DNA from: Siphonodentalium dalli
Taxonomy: Eukaryota; Mollusca; Scaphopoda; Gadilida; Siphonodentaliidae
NCBI GenBank assembly: GCA_032622095.1
Contig: CP136065.1
Coordinates: 35,374,732 to 35,438,731 of the forward strand
Direction of reading: 5' to 3'
Length of the DNA: 64,000 bases
This document shows, piece by piece, positions 40,889 through 51,979 of this stretch. The notes below the pieces were generated by a model that saw nothing but the letters and a program-made list of their open reading frames with translations, did not search any database and had not been told where the DNA came from. Numbering within the stretch: position 1 is the stretch's first letter; each line of letters opens with the position of its first letter. A program made the position numbers and the translations under genes.

Positions 40889-41265
40889 TTTAAAGTGATG
40901 TGAAACACTCCGATTTAGGTGATTAACTAGAAATGGAAAACAGTCTTGCTCAAAGTAGTTACTTTACGAATATTATATCCAAATTGACAACACACATCGT
41001 CATTCTTATATTTTAGTTGAATGCAGTGTCTCTAGATGCCGAAATCGTTTTCGTTGGTTTATCGCCGATAGTTGCGTCCCGAATCGAGAAGTAAATATTT
41101 ACAATTGAGCGTACTTCAGACGATATTTTCAATGGAGTGGTATGGTCGATTTGCTTGAGATTTTCGGCAATGTTCGTAGAATGCTACATTCCTCCAGTTG
41201 ACATAGCACATGACTACTGACTTATCAGTTTGACGCACCCGAACAAGTGCATAATATGTCTTTAA
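40889..41265 (+). repeat. Repeat H, copy 2
   Basis: Runs from TTTAAAGTGATGTGAAACAC to GCATAATATGTCTTTAA and aligns along its full length with copies at 32,696 and 43,425. Confidence 0.72.
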
Positions 41266-41529
41266 TGAGGAGGTCAAGTAACCAATTTTGAATGGGCATT
41301 CCCATGTGAATCTCCGCAGCAAAAGTTACAGAGTTGCAAATATTTCTGAGTGTGACTTTGTGTGCTATTGAAAACAATACATATTTATCTGGTAGGTTGG
41401 CTTAGAATATATTCCATTAAAACGTTGATGTATTTATTTTTTTAATTTATATTTATTTTTTTTAAATAGCTCAAGTGTTGCGATTCCAGAAAAAAAATTC
41501 TCAAAATAAATTTATAGCAAAAATTGGTA

Positions 41530-42870
41530 ATTAACCAAGCGCAGCCGCCAGTATATACATGTAATGTCTGTTTTATGCTATGTCGCGTTAGTACACCGAC
41601 AGCCACCAGTATATACATGTAATGTCTGTGTTATGCTATGTCGCGTTAGTACACAGACAGCCGCCAGTATATACATGTATAATGTCTGTTTTATTCTTGT
41701 CGCGTTAGTACACAGACAGCCGCCAGTATATACATGTAATGTCTGTTTTATGCTATGTCGCGTTAGTACACCGACAGCCACCAGTATATACATGTAATGT
41801 CTGTGTTATGCTATGTCGCGTTAGTACACAGACAGCCGCCAGTATATACATGTATAATGTCTGTTTTATTCTTGTCGCGTTAGTACACAGACAGCCGCCA
41901 GTATATACATGTAATGTCTGTTTTATGCTATGTCGCGTTAGTACACCGACAGCCACCAGTATATACATGTAATGTCTGTGTTATGCTATGTCGCGTTAGT
42001 ACACCGACAGCCGCCAGTATATACATGTATAATGTCTGTTTTATTCTTGTCGCGTTAGTACACAGACAGCCGCCAGTATATACATGTAATGTCTGTTTTA
42101 TGCTATGTCGCGTTAGTACACCGACAGCCACCAGTATATACATGTAATGTCTGTGTTATGCTATGTCGCGTTAGTACACCGACAGCCGCCAGTATATACA
42201 TGTAATGTCTGTGTTATGCTATGTCGCGTTAGTACACAGACAGCCGCCAGTATATACATGTATAATGTCTGTTTTATTCTTGTCGCGTTAGTACACAGAC
42301 AGCCGCCAGTATATACATGTATAATGTCTGTTTTATTCTTGTCGCGTTAGTACACAGACAGCCGCCAGTATATACATGTAATGTCTGTTTTATGCTATGT
42401 CGCGTTAGTACACCGACAGCCACCAGTATATACATGTATAATGTCTGTGTTATGCTATGTCGCGTTAGTACACAGACAGCCGCCAGTATATACATGTATA
42501 ATGTCTGTTTTATTCTTGTCGCGTTAGTACACAGACAGCCGCCAGTATATACATGTATAATGTCTGTTTTATTCTTGTCGCGTTAGTACACCGACAGCCA
42601 CCAGTATATACATGTAATGTCTGTGTTATGCTATGTCGCGTTAGTACACAGACAGCCGCCAGTATATACATGTATAATGTCTGTTTTATTCTTGTCGCGT
42701 TAGTACACAGACAGCCGCCAGTATATACATGTAATGTCTGTTTTATGCTATGTCGCGTTAGTACACCGACAGCCGCCAGTATATACATGTAATGTCTGTG
42801 TTATGCTATGTCGCGTTAGTACACAGACAGCCGCCATTATATACATGTAATGTCTGTTTTATTATGTGAC
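41530..42870. repeat. 58/59 bp minisatellite with higher-order repeats (about 22 units)
   Basis: Units carry TGCTATGTCGCGTTAGTACA, GACAGCCGCCAGTATATACA and ATGTCTGT. Variants differ at CACCG/CACAG, CCACC/CCGCC and TATGCTATG/TATTCTTG. Early in the array three unit types repeat as a 175 bp block (41,564, 41,739, 41,914). Overlapping frames of 60-90 codons on both strands are repeat artefacts. Confidence 0.95.
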
Positions 42871-43424
42871 TGCTTTAGTGCCAAGACAACTGCTTTGTAT
42901 ACAACTTTTGGTGTGGAGATTTGCATGGAAATCCCCATGCAAAATTTCTCACTTGACCCCCCCCCCCCTTAATAATACTAAAATGTTCAGATTTTGGACC
43001 ATGAATCAGCTATTCAGAATAAATTTTATCTTTCCATTACCAGCTGAGTACTGCACTTAAATTACCTCATTGCATTATAGGCATGACTCAATATTGCCCC
43101 CCCCCCCCACAAGTTAAACATTAGCAAAAAATACCACCAACAGGTACATGTAGGTCCAAGAAATACTTGGAAATAAACTATCCAACGATACCTCATCAAG
43201 TTGGCTGAGAAAATATCGTGGGTTAAAATTTCCAAATTCAGAGTTCATTTTGGAAATATGGCTTGGCGAATATATTCAGGCAGGAATTATGAATCGCATA
43301 TAATCGTGAATCCTGAATTGTCTAAATTGGATAGATCATCTCACTCATAATAAAGAAGGGTGGCATCAGTCTTGATTGGGAGTTATTCACTCTGCTCACT
43401 CATGCTGCAGACTTGTGAATTGAG

Positions 43425-43799
43425 TTAAAGTGACGTGAAACACTCCGGTTGGGTGATCTAATAGAAATGGAGACTAATCTTGCTCAAAGTAGTTATTTTT
43501 ATGAATATTAATCCAAATTTACAATACACACAGTCAGTCTTATATATTTATTAAATACAATGAGTATCGATGGCGAAATCATTTGCGTTAGTTTATCGCC
43601 GATTGTTGCATCCCGAATCGAGATGTAAATATTTACAATTGAGCGTAGTTCAGACGGTGTTTTCTATGGAGTTGTATGGTCGATTTCTTTGAGATTTTGG
43701 GCGATGTTAGTAGAATGTTACATTCCTCCAGTTGGCATAGCGTCTGAGTACTAATTTATTAGTTTTGCTCACCCGAACAAGTGCATAATATATCTTTAA
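43425..43799 (+). repeat. Repeat H, copy 3
   Basis: TTAAAGTGACGTGAAACACT to GCATAATATATCTTTAA. Shares GCATCCCGAATCGAGATGTA and GTAGAATGTTACATTCC with the other copies. Confidence 0.72.
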
Positions 43800-43831
43800 T
43801 AACTTCCAACGAAGACTTAACGCCACCCTTC

Positions 43832-44230
43832 TTAACCCTTTACCCAACAGAAGGGCCCTGTGCCAATGCATTCTCTTATATATGCGAGTCGACCATAGGT
43901 CGCCTCGCATATATAAGAGAATGCATTGGCTTAACACATTAAAAATTATAAAATTGTTAAAGAATGTAAGAAAAAATGGTAAAATGTGTTAAAAAAAGAT
44001 TTTTTTTAGGCCAATGCATTCTCTTATATATGCGAGGCGACCTATGGTCGACTCGCATATATAAGAGAATGCATTGGCACAGGGCTAACTGTAACTATCA
44101 CAATGTGGTCAAGGAGCCGGTTTCAATGATATCCATATTTGTATGGTTATATTGAGACAGACCGAAGATATTTTAGGCTGTTGAAGCTTTACTTGGCCGG
44201 TTTTGGCCGGTTTGTTGGGTAAAGGGTTAA
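43832..44230 (+). mobile_element. TTAA-B1 element, copy 5
   Basis: Complete: TTAACCCTTTACCCAACAG, two near-perfect hairpins, the GATATCCATATTTGTATGG segment, GGCCGGTTTTGGCCGG and TTGGGTAAAGGGTTAA. Confidence 0.92.
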
Positions 44231-44299
44231 TTATGAAGATGCTGGTTGAGATGATCTATACAATACTCAGATCATGTCATAAATCTCCACTCTGGCCAA

Positions 44300-44740
44300 A
44301 CCTTGAAATATTCTAGTGTGTCTGTCATTTGCAGAATGAGGTCCCCAGAGGATGAATATAGTGAAGCTATCCTGCATGGTGGGCTAGCATCACCAAATTC
44401 ACCCTCTGGGAACCTTATTCTACTGCCTCAACTGCTATGGGAGATCTAGGATCAGATTGAAGTTCCCCAGTTGAAGTTGGTGATGTTTCACCCATTAGTC
44501 ACCTCGATTATGCAATTTATCTTCTGCAGATTAGGGGATATAGAAACTTCTCAGAAAGGAAAAAGTAACTAAAAACAACGTTTTTTTTAGACTAGATACT
44601 TCCCAGAAGGTGAGGCCTAAGCAGAATGAGGTCCCCAGAGGGTGCAGTTGGTGATGCTAGCATGCTGTGCGGGATAGCGTTACTAAATTCACCCTCTGGC
44701 GACCTCATTCTGCAAATGACAGGCACACTAATACTCAGGA
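44300..44740. mobile_element. FB-C foldback element
   Basis: Two hairpins (44,333-44,421 and 44,622-44,715), outer ends TAGTGTGTCTGTCATTTGC and GCAAATGACAGGCACACTA. Confidence 0.82.
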
Positions 44741-44782
44741 ATATTTTAATTTTGAGCTGGGATGTTCGCCTACAGTGAAATA

Positions 44783-45022
44783 CAGTAATGCCCTAAGTAA
44801 TCGACTCCATAACCACAGCAGAATTATGGGTAACTTTTCAGGATTTAGTCGGAAATATGGCTTGTTGCCATTCATCGGAAAGCTCTCGGTGTTGCCATTC
44901 ATCGGAAAGCTCTTGGGGAGAGCTTTCCGATGAATGGCAACAAGCCATATTTCCGACTAAATCCTGAAAAGTTACCCATAATTCTGCTGTGTTTAAGGAG
45001 TCGATTAATTAGAGCATTACTG
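44783..45022. mobile_element. PalA copy 14, tip duplication
   Basis: TA-flanked. The tip-proximal TGTTGCCATTCATCGGAAAG is repeated twice in the left arm. Left and right outer arms are different variants (AAGTAA, AATTAA). Confidence 0.87.
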
Positions 45023-45023
45023 T

Positions 45024-45070
45024 ACTTTTATAACTAAGTGGGAGAATCCATTTAGTGTAGAAGGGTTAAA
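45024..45070 (-). repeat. TTAA-G end remnant
   Basis: CTTTTATAACTAAGTGGGAG and CCATTTAGTGTAGAAGGGTTAA match the G right end. PalA copy 14 appears to be inserted in a TA of this element. Confidence 0.6.
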
Positions 45071-45082
45071 CCAGCTATTTGG

Positions 45083-45491
45083 TAGGGATCTGTGAGTCGG
45101 GGATTTTGCATCGAATCGAATCTCCTTCCTGCTTTCGACATCGAATCGAATCAGAGCTCTAGTGATTGACATTGTTTGCCAATTTACATAGTGTCGATAC
45201 AGATTACAAATATATGCGGCGATTGATCACTGTCACGGGTTGCGATTGAAGCAAATAATTTGCAATAATGCACGTCTATTCTGAAATGCATACATTCAAA
45301 ATTACCTACCTTGGCAACCATGTGCTTCAATTTCTGTGCGTTCAGGTCATTTGGCATGTGTTATTTAGACGCACAAAACGAGACTACACCAAAGTAACAC
45401 CAATTCGAAAATATCCGAATCAGCGGACCGATTCGGTGTCGATCTCGAATCGGGTGCCCGATATCGAATCTCGAATATTCACAGGTCCCTA
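45083..45491. mobile_element. hAT-like element with perfect 8 bp target duplication
   Basis: Ends TAGGGATCTGTGA and TCACAGGTCCCTA-type inverted repeats, with subterminal ATCGAATC repeats at both sides. The flanks carry exact CTATTTGG duplications at 45,075-45,082 and 45,492-45,499. No transposase frame. Confidence 0.8.
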
Positions 45492-45583
45492 CTATTTGGT
45501 ATGTCACCAGCATGCCCTATACCAGTTTCTAGTAATGGCGTATGAAGGTAATAGGGGAAGTTGTTACCTCTAACAACAGGTAG

Positions 45584-45699
45584 TTAATCCCACAGGTCCC
45601 CAGAACAAAAATTTACCCCACCCCCAATAATACTTAATTCTATAGGATTAAGTATTATTGGGGGTGGGGTAAAAAAAAATTCTGGGGACCTGTGGTTAA
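45584..45699. mobile_element. TTAA-flanked 116 bp hairpin element
   Basis: TTAA on both sides. Arms of about 50 bp: CACAGGTCCCCAGAA, TTTACCCCACCCCCAATAAT and complements, with an ATTCTATAGGAT tip. Single copy in the window. Confidence 0.82.
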
Positions 45700-46967
45700 T
45701 CCGATGGCATATATCAGTATATTGAGTATGATGTTGATATTATCATAACTAATCTCCTTTCTTTAGGGGGGTGTCCCTAAGTTGATGTAGACTTTACGTT
45801 GGTGAGTGATTGGTTGGACAAGAATTATTAAGAACAAGCTGAAACAGGCTGCCTATATTCAGCGTCGCAATTAATGTCACCAAAAGTAGTCAATGTGGCC
45901 TTATTATGCGCTAGGGACATCCTACTCTTTTTTATAAATTGATCATATTATTATGATACTTCAATATGTCCTTGGGCAAATAGGTTCATATTGGACCTAA
46001 ATATTGACATTGGTTCATATTGGACTTATTTGGTTCTGATATAAGCCCATAATGGACTTATACCCGTTATACTGTTGGATGGTGTGGGCCACAGTGAAAA
46101 CACATCTATAAAGAATGTACATCTGGTGCTTAAATAGGCCCATAGTGAGTGTATTTGTTTTTATGTTATTTATTTAATTTAATTTTTTGGAGAAAAATCC
46201 AGACAGACGGACAGACCCACAGACAGATTATATATAGATTACGGCTCCTTCAGGGAATGATTCAATGTACTTCATGGAATGCTCAGAACAATTGAATTCT
46301 TGCAAATGGCAATTGTCAGCTGTACAAATTTATGTTCTATAAACCCATTAATTTCAGCCCGATATCATTTGCAAACTTCTGAGAGAATTTGGGAAATTCT
46401 ATTTTCATTTGGCAAACCTTATGCAATCATCAATGCACGGCCCTGGCCAGTGGGTGAACATAGCCTAATAAGGAATCCATGTATGAAGTCTGACCTCGAA
46501 TGAGGACAAGGTGTTGATTTTTAGGTCATCAAAATCAAACGGCAGGTCATGTATTACAAGAAGACAGTGGTGTGTAAAAATTGTTTATATTTACATTAAT
46601 TGTGATAACGTGACAACGAATAAATATAAATAGATCATTAACACAGGCCTGTACAATTGCTATGCAAAAACATGACAAAACAGTTGGCAAGCTGGCATAA
46701 TTAACATACATTACTATGTATCTGAAACAAATAGAAAACTAGGCCAAAAAAAATCAATGATTTGTTTCACAGACAATATTTGTTAAATATCATTAAAAAA
46801 GGGAGGATTTTTTTCAATTTTTGTTCCTGATGACAGCCTTATGTTGGTCAAACAAATTTTAAAATAACAAACATCCAAGGAGCAATTAAAAATAATAAGG
46901 ATATAAATTGCAAAAGCACTAGTCATCAGAGGGAAATGTTAACCCTTCTGGAGTCCAGATTATTTAT
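45700..46967. other. No clear feature
   Basis: A CAGACAGACGGACAGACCCA tract at 46,201 suggests the reverse-strand edge of a HINE-like element, but its limits cannot be set. Otherwise featureless. Confidence 0.5.
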
Positions 46968-47341
46968 TTAACCCTTTACCCAACAGAAGTGCCCTGTGCC
47001 AATGCATTCTCTTATATATGCGAGTCGACCATAGGTCGCCTCGCATATATAAGAGAATGCATTGGCTTAACACATTAAAAATTATAAAATTGTTAAAGAA
47101 TGTAAGAAAAAATGGTAAAAAAAGATTTTTTTTAGGCCAATGCATTCTCTTATATATGCGAGGCGACCTATGGTCGACTCGCATATATAAGAGAATGCAT
47201 TGGCACAGGGAATAACTATAACCATCACAATGTGGTCAATGAGCCGGTTCCAATGATATCCATATTTGTATGGTTTTATTGAGACAGACCCAAGATATTT
47301 TAGGCTGTTGAAGCTTTATTTGGCCGGTTTGTTGGGTAAAG

Positions 47342-47347
<6 letters not shown>
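46968..47347 (+). mobile_element. TTAA-B1 element, copy 6, followed by poly-A
   Basis: A complete B1 element. Its right TTAA runs directly into a poly-A tract of about 40 bases (47,346-47,385). Confidence 0.9.
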
Positions 47348-47387
<40 letters not shown>

Positions 47388-47417
47388 ACACAATATTAAT
47401 AAATTACCAATAATCCC

Positions 47418-47662
47418 AACACTTTCTATACTAAAGCATCATTGACGAGTAGTTATTCCATAGGAAATGTTCAGATAATAAGTTCAACAAACGACCAACT
47501 TATTATCTAAACATTTCCCTCAATAAATAGGACTCCTTCTGTACTTTTATTTATTTGTCGTCTGCTTATATTACCTGTACATCCCTGCAAATCAATAATA
47601 GACCATTCCGATGTACACTTTTTAACTGACTGGGAGAATCCATTTAGTACAGAAAGGGTTAA
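47418..47662 (-). mobile_element. TTAA-G element
   Basis: Right end ATTTAGTACAGAAAGGGTTAA. Inverted relative to 25,875-26,104, with which it shares GACGAGTAGTTATTCC and AATAATAGACCATTCCGATG. Contains an internal palindrome around GTTCAACAAACGACC. Confidence 0.68.
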
Positions 47663-48253
47663 CCAGAGCAACGATGGATTGCCTCTGAATTGCTATTTTT
47701 TAGCGTAACCAACCTATCATTGGTAAACCCTCAAAATCTCCTATGCTGCGATCTTGAGTCACATCGATCTTGAGTCACATCGGTACACTAGTGCAAAAAG
47801 ACAGTGTCTAAATTCTCTCTTGCGCGTATTGACACAGTGATCTGATTCACTGGTTTTAAGACGATGCTACTACAGCTAATTGCACATATGGGAGTGGACA
47901 GTACATCTATGTTGTTAAGAAATGTAAACAGTGTCGCAAGCATTAAAGGCACACATCGTGTTTACACAATTTTACATAATGTTATCATTTACGCCATCAG
48001 GGTGCAGATAAGCTCCGCGCACAATCGGGACACATGATCTCATATCGGGCCTTTGTTTAGCTAGCACAAACAATGATTGATATACATGTAGTATGATTTA
48101 ATGAAGGAGATCCTCTTTTTAGGATAAACAAAGCTACTCCACACTCTTGATTTTATCCTAGCATTGGATGATAATTCAATTACTACTCAGTAGAGGAAAG
48201 TAAGAATTAGCACACGACACTTGAATTCATTGACATTGGCCATTAGATGTGGA
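47663..48253. other. No recognisable feature
   Basis: A short direct repeat CGATCTTGAGTCACATCG near 47,760 is all that is visible. Confidence 0.55.
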
Positions 48254-48555
48254 ACTTAAAGGGGTACTTTACACTAAATCTGGTCATTAAAAATATGGGA
48301 CCATCTCCTTTTATACTCAACAGAATATATGCAACAAATGCAAACAACATGGTAATTATAATGAAAATGAATTTATGACTCCAGCCATAAATTCATTTTC
48401 ATTATAATTACCCTGTTGTTTGTATCGTTCATAGAGCACATGGGTGTATTTTGCACTAATCCATGGCTCAAATTCATTCATTTGTTGCATATTGTCTGTT
48501 GAGTATAAAAGGAGATCGTCCCATAAATGGTCAGATTTACTTTACAGTATCCCTT
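48254..48555. mobile_element. Foldback element E
   Basis: Ends AAAGGGGTACTTTACACTAA and its near-complement TTTACAGTATCCCTTT, with arms including GAGTATAAAAGGAGA. A central palindrome GTAATTATAATGAAAATGAA / complement sits at 48,351-48,412. Confidence 0.78.
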
Positions 48556-48810
48556 TACCCCATGACTGGAGCTTCCTGAAATTTTGCGAAAACACTGTGC
48601 CAATGCATTCTCTTATATACGCGAGTCTCCCATAGGGAATCTCACATATATAGGATACATTGGCCTAACAATATTTACCTTGACCTTGTAAGACAGTGAA
48701 TTCTCTTATATATGCGAGGTTCCCTATATGAAATTCGCATATATAAGATAATGCACTGGCACAAGATCTTTAATGCTGCATCAGTATAGCTCCAGTCATC
48801 AAAGGGTTAA
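48556..48810 (-). mobile_element. TTAA-B2 element
   Basis: CCATGACTGGAGCTTCCTGA at the left, abutting element E; two hairpins with eroded arms; right end AGCTCCAGTCATCAAAGGG-TTAA. Confidence 0.75.
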
Positions 48811-49225
48811 GTAGAAAATAACTTTGCTTTCACTTCAATTCCGAAGTCAGAAATTTATGGATATTTCAAGTTTCATTTTCTTCTGACAATAATGGAGTTG
48901 AAAATTAGGTTAAAATCATCCCATCATCGCTAAAAAAATATTGCCTGTGGAACAAAACAACTATTGGAGTCTTATTAGCAAGTGACAATAAACAGTGACA
49001 TGATAAATTGTTTTGATGCCGTTAAGTTTGGGATATAGCAAGCAATCACTGCTTTCACAAGATTATTCAATCACACAAAATGTAGAAACCATCTTAACAT
49101 ACGTTTTAACATTCAGCATAAGAAGTGCTTACTGCCTTTAAACTCTTGAAAGAGCCAAAATTAATAAATCTGTTTTGCTTTATAATGAGATTCTATCGTA
49201 TAAATAAGATGTTTCAAAATAGTTG

Positions 49226-49330
49226 TGCCTCGGACGCGTTTCCCGCGAGGGCGGTTGATTGCCTCGGACCGCCTGTTTCGGCGCAGATGCGTTCGCGAAA
49301 CCAACATTCCGGTGCCAGAAGAGAGGGATA
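49226..49330. other. CpG- and GC-rich island of about 105 bp
   Basis: Contains about 14 CpGs in an otherwise AT-rich, CpG-poor region. GCCTCGGAC occurs twice, 32 bp apart. Both strands have open frames across it, but no protein family is recognised. It could be an exon, a regulatory patch or recent DNA. Confidence 0.5.
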
Positions 49331-49463
49331 ACAATAATCATTGCGTTAATTTTCACAAAAGGTATTTAGATGTTTATTGTATATTTCACATTTTGTTTAT
49401 ACCATTTTTCAGTGGAAAAAAGTTAATAATGATGGTAATAAGTTTTTGTATGTTGTTGTTGTT

Positions 49464-49852
49464 TTAACCCTTTACCCAACAAACCGGCCAAATAAAGCTT
49501 CAACAGCCTAAAATATCTTCGGTCTGTCTCAATAGAACCATACAAATATGGATATCATTGGAACCGGCTCCTTGACCACATTGTGATAGTTACAGTTATG
49601 CCCTGTGCCAATGCATTCTCTTATATATGCGAGTCGACCATAGGTCGCCTCGCATATATAAGAGAATGCATTGGCCTAAAAAAAATCTTTTTTTAACACT
49701 TTTTACCATTTTTTCTTACATTCTTTAACAATTTTATAATTTTAATGTGTTAAGCCAATGCATTCTCTTATATATGCAAGGCGATCTATGGTCGACTCGC
49801 ATATATAAGAGAATGCATTGGCACAGGGCCGTTCTGTTGGGTAAAGGGTTAA
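49464..49852 (-). mobile_element. TTAA-B1 element, copy 7
   Basis: Reverse orientation: TTAACCCTTTACCCAACAAA, CATACAAATATGGATATCAT, two hairpins, TTGGGTAAAGGGTTAA. Confidence 0.9.
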
Positions 49853-50369
49853 CTGGAGATTTGGAACCCTGAATAAAACTGTAAATGGTTCTAACAGAGT
49901 GATGTTGCTATGTAAAATATCTTACCAGTTCTGTGTTGAATGCAGAAATTATTATATACATGTAACATACATGTGGCTGAGGTTATCAGATGAGCGAATA
50001 CAGCTTTAGCGCTTTAAATTGATATATGATTTACATGGCAGCAAGCACTCACTTGAGCATAGCATTTCCAAAAATAATAAAACGCATCATATTTTCATTT
50101 CAGTCTTCCCTCGTATTAAATTCAATACAACTTATTATTCGTAGGCTTCTAAAATGTTATGTTGCAGTAGACACAATTAGGGTACAACAGAGTACAATTT
50201 AATATTGTTATAGGTTGTATCAGGAAGCAATGGTGGCATTTTATGTCACATGTCTTCATTATTCATTGCCTTCAATGGCTTGGCTTATTCCTGGCCCATA
50301 TCACAAAAATGTGAGTCTTATTAGAATTAAGATGTCACGCCTGAATGCCAGAAGCGGACCATGTCCACG
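49853..50369. other. No recognisable feature
   Basis: Intergenic sequence without listed repeats. Confidence 0.55.
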
Positions 50370-50371
50370 TA

Positions 50372-50584
50372 CAGTAATGCCCTAAATAATCGACTCCTTA
50401 AACACAGCAGAATTATGGGTAACTTTTCAGGATTTAGTTGGAAATATGGCTTGTTGCCATTCATCGGAAAGCTCTCATTGAGAGCTTTCTGATGAATGGC
50501 AACAGGCCATATTTCCGACTAATTCCTGAAACGTTATCCATATTTCTACTGTGGTTAAGAAGCCGATTGTTTAGGGCATTACTG
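50372..50584. mobile_element. PalA copy 15
   Basis: A full TA-flanked palindrome with more decay in the right arm (CTAATTCCTGAAACGTTATC). Confidence 0.88.
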
Positions 50585-50642
50585 TACCATTTAATATGAA
50601 GATGAATGAAACGTCCCACCACTCATGATTTATGTTATCTTA

Positions 50643-50995
50643 GTGAACGTTCAGATGACCACGATACAATCGTAAGTGGAGGAATCAGGCCCGACGAGAT
50701 CGTGGAGTTTGTTGTCGTCGTACATGATGATATCGTAGGTTGTCAGTAAAGCATGTGATTGACTACCCTTCGATCATTTCCAGCTACGATTTTTTACGTA
50801 CACACGACTGTGATTATGTCGCAAGTGGAGGTATAGCCAAGGATACGCCAAGATTTTGCATCTAAATCAAACCGTGCTTGATATAAATTTTTTACTTGCA
50901 ACATTGTCATGAGCATGCGCAATCCAACTACCGGTTACTTCCTATGACGGAAATCTTTCCACTTACGATTGTATCGTGGTCGTCTGAATGTTCAC
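50643..50995. mobile_element. PIF/Harbinger-like MITE, 353 bp
   Basis: Inverted ends of about 39 bp: GTGAACGTTCAGATGACCAC, GATACAATCGTAAGTGGA and complements. TTA flanks both sides (50,640-50,642 and 50,996-50,998), as for PIF/Harbinger elements. No transposase frame. Confidence 0.72.
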
Positions 50996-51026
50996 TTATA
51001 TTGAAATCAACGAGATTTCTAGCAGC

Positions 51027-51452
51027 AAGCCTGGCTATAGTATGTCTGACATTTGCAGAACGAGGTCCACAGAGGGTGAATTTAGTGATGCTATCTGGCA
51101 CAGCGGTCTAGCATGACTAAATTCACCCCCATGGGGACCTCACTCTGCTTAGGCCTCATCTTCTGGGAAGTACTATAGTCTCAAATTAACATTGGTTTTA
51201 GTTTCTTTTTCTCTTCACTTTCCATATCCCCTAATTTGCAGAAGATAAATTGCATAATCAAGGTGACTAATGGGTGAACATCACCAACTTCAACTTGGGA
51301 ACTTCAATCTGATCCTAGGTGACACATAGCAATTGAGCCTTAAGAAGAATGAGGTCCCCAGAGGGAGAATTTTGTGATGCTGGCCCACACAATGCAGGAC
51401 AGCATCACTAAATGCACCCTCTGAGGACCTCATTCTGCAAATGGCAGACACA
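51027..51452. mobile_element. FB-C foldback element
   Basis: Outer ends AAGCCTGGCTATAGTATGTC and CAAATGGCAGACACA, with two hairpins (51,056-51,148 and 51,347-51,440). Confidence 0.8.
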
Positions 51453-51459
51453 ATATATA

Positions 51460-51672
51460 CAGTGACGCTCTAAATAATCGACTCCTTAACCACAGCAGAA
51501 TTATGGGTAACTTTTCAGGATTTAGTCGGAAATATGGCTTGTTGACATTCATCGGAAAGCTCTCCCCGAGAGCTTTCCGATGAATGGCAACAAGCCATAT
51601 TTCCGACTAAATCCTGAAATGTTACCCATAATTCTGCTGTGGTTAAGGAGTCGATTAATTAGAGCATTACTG
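51460..51672. mobile_element. PalA copy 16
   Basis: TA-flanked full palindrome, seven bases after an FB-C element. Left arm AAATAATCGAC, right arm AATTAATCGAC. Confidence 0.88.
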
Positions 51673-51979
51673 TAGCCAGCCTTGTCTCGCAGACTTGGAC
51701 ATGGGAGATGTGTTGTAACATGGAGGATAAGTAACATATGTACATCTGAGGTCTTTAGACAAATTGATGATATAAAAAGACAAATTATTGACATTTAGAT
51801 TGTTATTTTGTTACCGGTATCAGTTAATACTGGGCAATGCTATTACAAAACATTAATGTTAAAAATTTTCAAAAATATTTGTATTCATGTGGAACAGATA
51901 AACATTTAAATTGGACAATATTATCGAGATAGTATCATATAGTAAAGACAGATATACTGAATGGCATAATATCACATGC

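Noticed and set aside
41564-42792. Many overlapping frames on both strands of the 58/59 bp array; also a CRISPR-like look of regular repeats
   Set aside because: Open frames on both strands at once reflect unit sequence. The array is contiguous, with no unique spacers between repeats, so it is a minisatellite in eukaryotic DNA, not CRISPR.
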